A stretch of DNA of 38,713 nucleotides from the NCBI GenBank assembly GCA_002238585.1, contig MPMQ01000026.1, positions 1 to 38,713 of the forward strand, written 5' to 3'. Below are positions 34,488 to 38,713 of this stretch, in pieces. The stretch comes from Kistimonas sp. bin40. Its GTDB lineage: Bacteria; Pseudomonadota; Gammaproteobacteria; Pseudomonadales; Endozoicomonadaceae. Position numbers and translations under genes: made by a program. Each line of letters opens with the position of its first letter. Within the stretch, counting starts at the first letter, position 1. The notes under the pieces were generated by a model, which had not been told where the DNA came from, did no database searches, and saw only the letters and a list, made by a program, of their open reading frames with translations.

Positions 34488-35720
34488 ATGTTAAGTCCCA
34501 ATCACCCTTCTGGCAGTGCCGTCCAGACACCGAGCTTGATACCACAGACCAGCCAGCCTGAAGCTTCGGCCTTTATGGCTGATCGTGCTCTGGCCATTCT
34601 GAAGGACCCGAAGGAGCTGGCTCTGACGCTGGCCTGTCAAGTCGGCCCGGGAAGCAAGCCTGAAGAAAACTCTGTGCTGGCACCTGCTGTCATAGGCCCT
34701 GTGGCCAGCCTTGCGGTTCTTGACAAGACACAGGGCACACAATCGGCCGTTCTGTGTTCCCTTTTTCAGGATCCGAATCCCTTGAGTCTATTGACTCGGC
34801 GTGTTGAGAAGGCACTCGAAGGCACGGGCCAGAAGTATGCGCACCTCACGAGTGTGCTGGTGCGTGATGCGAGCAAATCGGTCGTTGAGGAACACTACCG
34901 TCAACACGGAATAGATCAGGAAGTTGTGTCCTTGACACCGGCAGCGGTGGCTGCGGAAAACCGGCGCATCACGGAAGTGACGAACGGCACTATCCAGGGC
35001 AGTTTGCAGACTGATTCGCGGGCAATTTTTGCCTTGGTGGATGCCCAATACCTGAAACTCAAGTGGGCCTTCCCTTTCGATTACGCGGATACAAAGCGAG
35101 AGATTTTTACGAGTGCATCAGGACAGAAGCGACCGGTCTCGACCATGAGCCAAAGATTTTCTGGTGATCGCGGTGACAAGGTGTATTTTACACGCAGCAT
35201 CGGTCTCCAGGCCGTCAGGTTGCCTTATGTATCGGCCGCCAACGCCCAGCAGCAGTTGAGTATGCTGGTGGTGATGAAGACGGATGCCAGTCTGACTCAA
35301 CCTGGTAAAGCGGAGGTAGAGAAGGCTATCGAGCAGCTGGAACCTACTGAGCCAGGTACGAACATCGAGCTTTTCTTGCCAGAATTCAGGATCAAACAGA
35401 AAACCGACTTGCTCCATACTTTTCAACATCTGGGAATAAGAGAGGCTCTGACGCAAGATCAAGAGAAACTTCCGGGTGCGAGCATAAGCGCGTTCACGCA
35501 GGAATGTTTGCTACAAATCGATGAATTGGGCACAGAGGCAGCGGCAGTGAGCTTGATGGAGATTGATGAAGGTCTGCGCTGGAACCCTTCCCCTCGATAC
35601 CTGTTGAAATTCGATCGCCCCTTCAGTGTGTTCGTGTGCCTGGAAGACAAGGCTGGTGGCCATACGCCACGCCCTGAGGACTTTCTTTTTGCTGCCCATG
35701 TGAACAGGCTTCCTGCATGA
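34488..35720 (+). CDS. Serpin-family putative protease inhibitor, copy 1
   Basis: A 410-residue protein with the serpin architecture. NSVLAPAVIGPVASLAVL matches the NxxxSPxSIxxALAM block; ITEVTNGTIQGSL matches the breach helix VxxxTNGxIxxLL; LVDAQYLKLKWAFPFDYADT matches the shutter NAxYFKxxWxxPFxxxxT; FLPEFRIKQKTDLLHTFQHLGI matches LPKFKIxxxxxLxxxLxxLGI. The hinge ELGTEAAAV (346-354) has the Gly, Thr and small residues needed for loop insertion, so inhibition is plausible. The loop then reads SLMEIDEGLRWNPSPRYLL, with Gly362 at the canonical P1. No Sec signal peptide is seen; the first 30 residues are Ser/Pro/Thr/Gln-rich. AAGGAG lies eight bases before the ATG. Confidence 0.9.
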   Translation: MLSPNHPSGSAVQTPSLIPQTSQPEASAFMADRALAILKDPKELALTLACQVGPGSKPEENSVLAPAVIGPVASLAVLDKTQGTQSAVLCSLFQDPNPLSLLTRRVEKALEGTGQKYAHLTSVLVRDASKSVVEEHYRQHGIDQEVVSLTPAAVAAENRRITEVTNGTIQGSLQTDSRAIFALVDAQYLKLKWAFPFDYADTKREIFTSASGQKRPVSTMSQRFSGDRGDKVYFTRSIGLQAVRLPYVSAANAQQQLSMLVVMKTDASLTQPGKAEVEKAIEQLEPTEPGTNIELFLPEFRIKQKTDLLHTFQHLGIREALTQDQEKLPGASISAFTQECLLQIDELGTEAAAVSLMEIDEGLRWNPSPRYLLKFDRPFSVFVCLEDKAGGHTPRPEDFLFAAHVNRLPA

Positions 35721-36450
35721 CCGCAAGGGGGCGGCAGGGCCTGCAGGAAAGCTCTGTCCAGGCGTTGCTCGCTGTAAGCCGGGTAGAAAAAAGTAAGGAG
35801 GGAGAACTGCGGAGGATGGCAGGCGGCGTCAAGGCGATGCGTTGTGGCGCATCAGGACGTTGGTTCGTTCTTTGCTGTTGGCCTCCGCAGCAGGGGCTCC
35901 GGCCAGGGTTGCGGCTGTTTTCTTTTCTGTCCGTCCTGCCCGTGGTGAGTTGGGGCGGACAGAATGGGGCCTGTGATCCAGCCATGCCTGAACACTGGGC
36001 CAGACGCAACAGGGTTTAGCGAAGCGTAGCGCGTGATGATGAGCAAAAAAGGGCGGCACGATTGTTCTCAGGCCGGGAGTGCGGGGCGACAATTGGCCCT
36101 CATTGAGTGAGTTGTTTCCCGCCGTTTCCTGAGAAGATTTCTGTATTGCGTGTCTCCATGCACTCCGGGCGTTGCCCGGACGTGCGCCCTCCTTTTCTGA
36201 GACTTTCTGGCTCAGGAATCAGAAGTTCCTGTCCAGTTGGTCAGGCTCTTGCCAGTTGTCCTTTTTATTACCTTGTTACCAGCTTGTCAGCTTGCCAGCA
36301 TGCGTCCCTGCACAAAGGCCGCTCAAGCCTGTGTGCGCTCGCTTGCGTTCAGCATGATCATTCCGGGAAGAGCTGACAGACTTTGGGAACTTTGCATTGG
36401 GTATTTGAGTCCAAGGGGCGCACTTTCAATTCCACCAGGGAGTCAATCAC
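35721..36450. other. Trailer of unit 1 and leader of unit 2
   Basis: No gene is supported. A short frame from 35815 recurs in unit 2, but changes between copies are mostly amino-acid-changing and its end differs, so I treat it as non-coding. A conserved hairpin lies at 35927-35962. The fossil SCP2 tail is at 36102-36132. Confidence 0.5.
35927..35962. other. Conserved hairpin in unit 1 trailer
   Basis: CTGTCCGTCC (35927-35936) pairs with GGGCGGACAG (35953-35962), ten base pairs with one wobble, loop 16. The same stem is intact in unit 2 at 37888-37923. No T-run follows on the plus strand. Confidence 0.6.
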
Positions 36451-37683
36451 ATGTTAAATCCCAATGTCGCCCCTCGCAGCCCCGTTCCGGCGCCGGTCTT
36501 GCCAGCACAGACCAGCCTGCCTGGGGCTTCGGCCTCGGTAGCTGATCATGCTGTGGCCATTTTGAAGGACCCACAGAAGCTGGCTCTGACACTGGCCTGT
36601 CAAGTCGACCCGGACAGCAGGCCTGCCAAAAACTCTGTGCTGGCACCTGCTGTCATAGGCCCTGTAGCCACCCTTGCGGTTCTTGATAAAACACCAGGCA
36701 CACAATCGGCCGCACTCTGTTCCCTTTTTCAGGATCCGGATCCCGTGCGCGCATTGACGCGGCGTGTTCACGCGGCGCTCGAAGGCACGGGCCAGACCTA
36801 TGTGCACCACACGAGTGTGCTGGTGCGTGATGCGTGTCAATCGGACCTTGAGAAACACTACCGGCAACAAGGCATACATCAGGATGTGGTGCCCTTGACA
36901 CCGGTGGCGGTCGATGAGGAAAACCGGCGCATCACTGAAGTGACGAACGGCACTATCCCGGGCAGTCTGAAGTATGAGGCCCAGACCGTTTTGGCCATAG
37001 TGGACGCACAATACCTGAAAGCCAGGTGGGCCTTCCCTTTCGCTCTCGAGGATACACAGTTCGCTCCTTTTACGACGGCTTCAGGAAAGAAGCGGCGCGT
37101 CAGCACCATGCAGAAGAGATTTTCCAGAGATGAGAAGCTGGACTTCATGTGCTCTCCCGGCATTGGCCTCCAGGCCGTCAGGTTGCCTTATGTGCCGGCA
37201 GTCAACGCCAGCCAGCAGCTGAGTATGCTGGTGGTGATGAAGACGGATGCCAGTCTGCGCCAGCCAGGCGAGGCGGAGGTCAGGCATGCCATCCGGCTGC
37301 TGCAACCTCATTTGCCCAGTGAAGAAACGGAAGTGTTCTTGCCCGAATTCCGGATCAAAGGAGAAACCGACCTGCTTTGTACCTTTCAACATTTGGGAAT
37401 AAGCGAGGCTTTGGTTCCGGATCAAGAGATAGTGTCCGGTGCGAAAGTGAGCAGGTTCACGCAGGAGTGCTGGCTGGAAGTCAATGAAGTGGGCACAGAG
37501 GCCGCGGCAGTGACCGTGTTGGAGATCAATGAATGCGCGTACAGCTGCCCTCCTCCTACGCGCTGTTTGAAATTCAATCGCCCTTTCAGTGTGTTTGTAT
37601 GCGTAGGAGACAAGGCTGGTGGCCATACGACAAGCCCTGAGGATTTCCTTTTTTCCGCTCATGTGAACAGCCTTCCTGCATGA
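36451..37683 (+). CDS. Serpin-family putative protease inhibitor, copy 2
   Basis: A 410-residue paralogue of copy 1 with the same serpin blocks: NSVLAPAVIGPVATLAVL, ITEVTNGTIPGSL, IVDAQYLKARWAFPFALEDT, FLPEFRIKGETDLL and the hinge EVGTEAAAV (346-354). The loop after the hinge reads TVLEINECAYSCPPPTRCL, with Cys362 at canonical P1 and cysteines also at 366 and 372; copy 1 has none of these. The C-terminal FNRPFSVFVCVGDKAGGH keeps the fold. The N-terminus is again Pro/Ser-rich without a Sec signal. AGGGAG precedes the ATG at a suitable distance. The target protease cannot be predicted. Confidence 0.9.
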   Translation: MLNPNVAPRSPVPAPVLPAQTSLPGASASVADHAVAILKDPQKLALTLACQVDPDSRPAKNSVLAPAVIGPVATLAVLDKTPGTQSAALCSLFQDPDPVRALTRRVHAALEGTGQTYVHHTSVLVRDACQSDLEKHYRQQGIHQDVVPLTPVAVDEENRRITEVTNGTIPGSLKYEAQTVLAIVDAQYLKARWAFPFALEDTQFAPFTTASGKKRRVSTMQKRFSRDEKLDFMCSPGIGLQAVRLPYVPAVNASQQLSMLVVMKTDASLRQPGEAEVRHAIRLLQPHLPSEETEVFLPEFRIKGETDLLCTFQHLGISEALVPDQEIVSGAKVSRFTQECWLEVNEVGTEAAAVTVLEINECAYSCPPPTRCLKFNRPFSVFVCVGDKAGGHTTSPEDFLFSAHVNSLPA

Positions 37684-37887
37684 CCGCAAGGGGGTGGCAG
37701 GACCTGCAGGAGAGCGCTGTCCAGGCGTTGCTCGCTGTAAGCAGGATAGAAAAGTAAGGAGGGAGAACTGCGGAGGATGGCAGGCGGCGTCAAGGGGATG
37801 CGTTGTGGCGCATCAGAACGTTGGTTCGTTCTTTGCTTTCGGCCTCCGCAGCAGGGGCTCAGGCCAGGGGTGCGGCTGTTTTCTTTT

Positions 37888-37923
37888 CTGTCCGTCCTGC
37901 TCGTGGTGAGTCGGGGCGGACAG
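37888..37923. other. Conserved hairpin in unit 2 trailer
   Basis: CTGTCCGTCC (37888-37897) pairs with GGGCGGACAG (37914-37923). Both arms equal those of unit 1, while the 16-base loop differs at two positions. Confidence 0.6.
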
Positions 37924-38232
37924 AATGGGGCCTGTGGACCAGCCATGCCTGAACACTGAGCCAGCCACACCAGGGTTTATTGAGGCGTAGCGCGTGATGA
38001 TGAGGGAAAAAAGGCGGCACGATTGTGTTCAGACCGGAAGTGCGGGTGACAATTGGGCCTCATTGAGCGAGTTGTTTCCCGCCGTTTCCTGAGAAGATTT
38101 CTGTATTGCGTGTATCCATGCACTCCGGGCGTTGCCCGGACGTGCGCCCCCCTTTTCTGAGACTTTCTGGCTCAGAAATCAGAAGCTCCTGTCCAGTTGG
38201 TTGGCCTCTTGCCAGTTGTCCTTTTTATTACC

Positions 38233-38261
38233 AGCTTGCCAGCTTGCCAGCTTGCCAGCTT
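38233..38261. repeat. 8-bp tandem repeat (agcttgcc)
   Basis: Three exact copies at 38233-38240, 38241-38248 and 38249-38256, plus a partial copy. Unit 2 has only about one and a half copies at the matching place, so this expanded after duplication. Confidence 0.85.
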
Positions 38262-38367
38262 CCAGCATGCGTCCCTGCACAAAGGCCGCTCAAGCCTGTG
38301 TGCGCTCGTTTGCGTTCAGCATAATCATTCCGCGAAGAGCTGACAGACTTTGGGAACTTTGCATTGG

Positions 38368-38391
38368 GAATTTGAGTCCGAATTTGAGTCC
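38368..38391. repeat. 12-bp duplication upstream of serpin 3
   Basis: gaatttgagtcc occurs twice in tandem (38368-38379 and 38380-38391), about 40 bases before serpin 3. Unit 2 has a single related copy. Confidence 0.85.
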
Positions 38392-38430
38392 AAGGAAGTG
38401 GACTTTCCAATTCCACCCAGGAGCTAATCG

Positions 38431-38713
38431 CATGTTAAACCCCAATGTTTCCCCTCGCGACCCCGTTCCGGCGCCGGTCTTGCCAGCACAGACCAGCCTT
38501 CCTGGGGCTTCGGCCTCGGTAGCTGATCATGCTGTGGCCATTTTGAAGGACCCACAGAAGCTGGCTCTGACACTGGCCTGTCAAGTCGACCCGGACAGCA
38601 GGCCTGCCAAAAACTCTGTGCTGGCACCTGCTGTCATAGGCCCTGTAGCCACCCTTGCGGTTCTTGATAAAACACCAGGCACACAATCGGCCGCACTCTG
38701 TTCCCTTTTTCAG
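38431..38713 (+). CDS. Serpin-family putative protease inhibitor, copy 3 (partial, cut by window end)
   Basis: The first 94 codons of a third serpin, open to the end of the window. AGGAG lies upstream of the ATG. The start differs from copy 2 at six bases in the first 70, and the remaining about 213 bases are identical to copy 2. The protein begins MLNPNVSPRDPVPAPV and carries NSVLAPAVIGPVATLAVL. The reactive-centre loop lies beyond the window, so its specificity is unknown. Confidence 0.85.

Larger units (their letters stand above)
34037..36101 (+). repeat. Tandem repeat unit 1 (serpin unit)
   Basis: About 2.07 kb: end of the SCP2 gene, spacer, serpin gene 1, and trailer. It is a direct repeat with unit 2 along its length, less similar in the 5' spacer, where it has about 60 extra bases. 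Boundaries are set at the shared attgagt followed by tgtttcccgcc. Confidence 0.85.
36102..38061 (+). repeat. Tandem repeat unit 2 (serpin unit)
   Basis: About 1.96 kb with the same order as unit 1: fossil SCP2 tail, spacer, serpin gene 2, trailer. It lacks the extra segment with the IS200/IS605-like hairpin. Confidence 0.85.
37684..38430. other. Trailer of unit 2 and leader of unit 3
   Basis: Same content as the unit 1-2 spacer; no gene supported. It contains the second copy of the conserved hairpin and two short tandem expansions not seen in unit 2's leader. Confidence 0.5.
38062..38713 (+). repeat. Tandem repeat unit 3 (cut by window end)
   Basis: Starts with the same fossil tail and spacer as unit 2, very similar to it, and leads into serpin gene 3. 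The window ends inside the unit, so the copy number is unknown. Confidence 0.85.

Noticed and set aside
35815-36019. Short frame beginning MAGGVK after serpin 1, recurring after serpin 2
   Set aside because: Comparing the two copies by eye, most base changes alter the amino acid (for example Cys-Trp to Phe-Arg, Trp to Arg) and the stop positions differ, so there is no sign of protein-level selection.

Overview
The window looks like chromosomal DNA of a gammaproteobacterium, probably from the Pseudomonas/Oceanospirillales side of the class. The pointers are the gshB-tonB-yqgE-ruvX gene order, a rseP-bamA-skp-lpxD-lpxA-lpxB-rnhB envelope cluster, a full-length cysB, darP/pmbA back to back, and a high-molecular-weight fabG. 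Genus cannot be fixed from this sequence alone. Several things suggest host association and genome decay: long spacers without recognisable genes (especially 9.6-10.9, 11.4-13.7 and 27.9-28.9 kb), a frameshifted transposase remnant, many short tandem repeats, and a tandem array of serpin genes.

Layout. (1) 1-8.8 kb, all minus strand: ruvX, yqgE, a tonB-like gene, gshB, then a tightly overlapping five-gene cluster (DinB-fold protein, MFS-like transporter, two different ATP-grasp ligases, small membrane protein), then glpX. (2) 8.9-14.4 kb: sparse region with a membrane protein carrying an acidic tail repeat, a small exported protein, a dead IS transposase, tRNA-Ser(UGA) with its terminator, and a YccA/Bax-inhibitor-1 family protein. 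(3) 14.6-18.4 kb: pabB, cysB, and a TauE/SafE-type sulfur-anion permease divergent from cysB. (4) 18.4-27.0 kb: the outer-membrane biogenesis cluster, in which fabZ is missing between lpxD and lpxA and no dnaE follows rnhB. (5) 27.2-34.1 kb: an orphan FixJ-like regulator with a degenerate receiver, fabG-like gene, darP, pmbA, sohB and a small SCP2-domain protein. (6) 34.0 kb to the end: two complete serpin genes and the start of a third, each in a direct repeat unit of about 2 kb.

The two parts most worth attention are the serpin array and the ATP-grasp cluster. The serpins keep the inhibitory hinge, differ sharply in the reactive-centre loop, lack an N-terminal Sec signal, and begin with a Ser/Pro/Thr-rich segment. 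This fits, but does not prove, a diversifying set of protease inhibitors aimed at host or competitor proteases. Each later repeat unit starts with an in-frame fossil of the last codons of the upstream SCP2 gene, which shows where the duplication broke. The five-gene cluster 7685-3621 has two ATP-grasp ligases, an exporter-like protein and a DinB/thiol-transferase-fold protein next to gshB. It reads like a small pathway for making and moving a peptide or amino-acid conjugate; the product is unknown.

All calls rest on reading the sequence and remembered family motifs; no database search was run.
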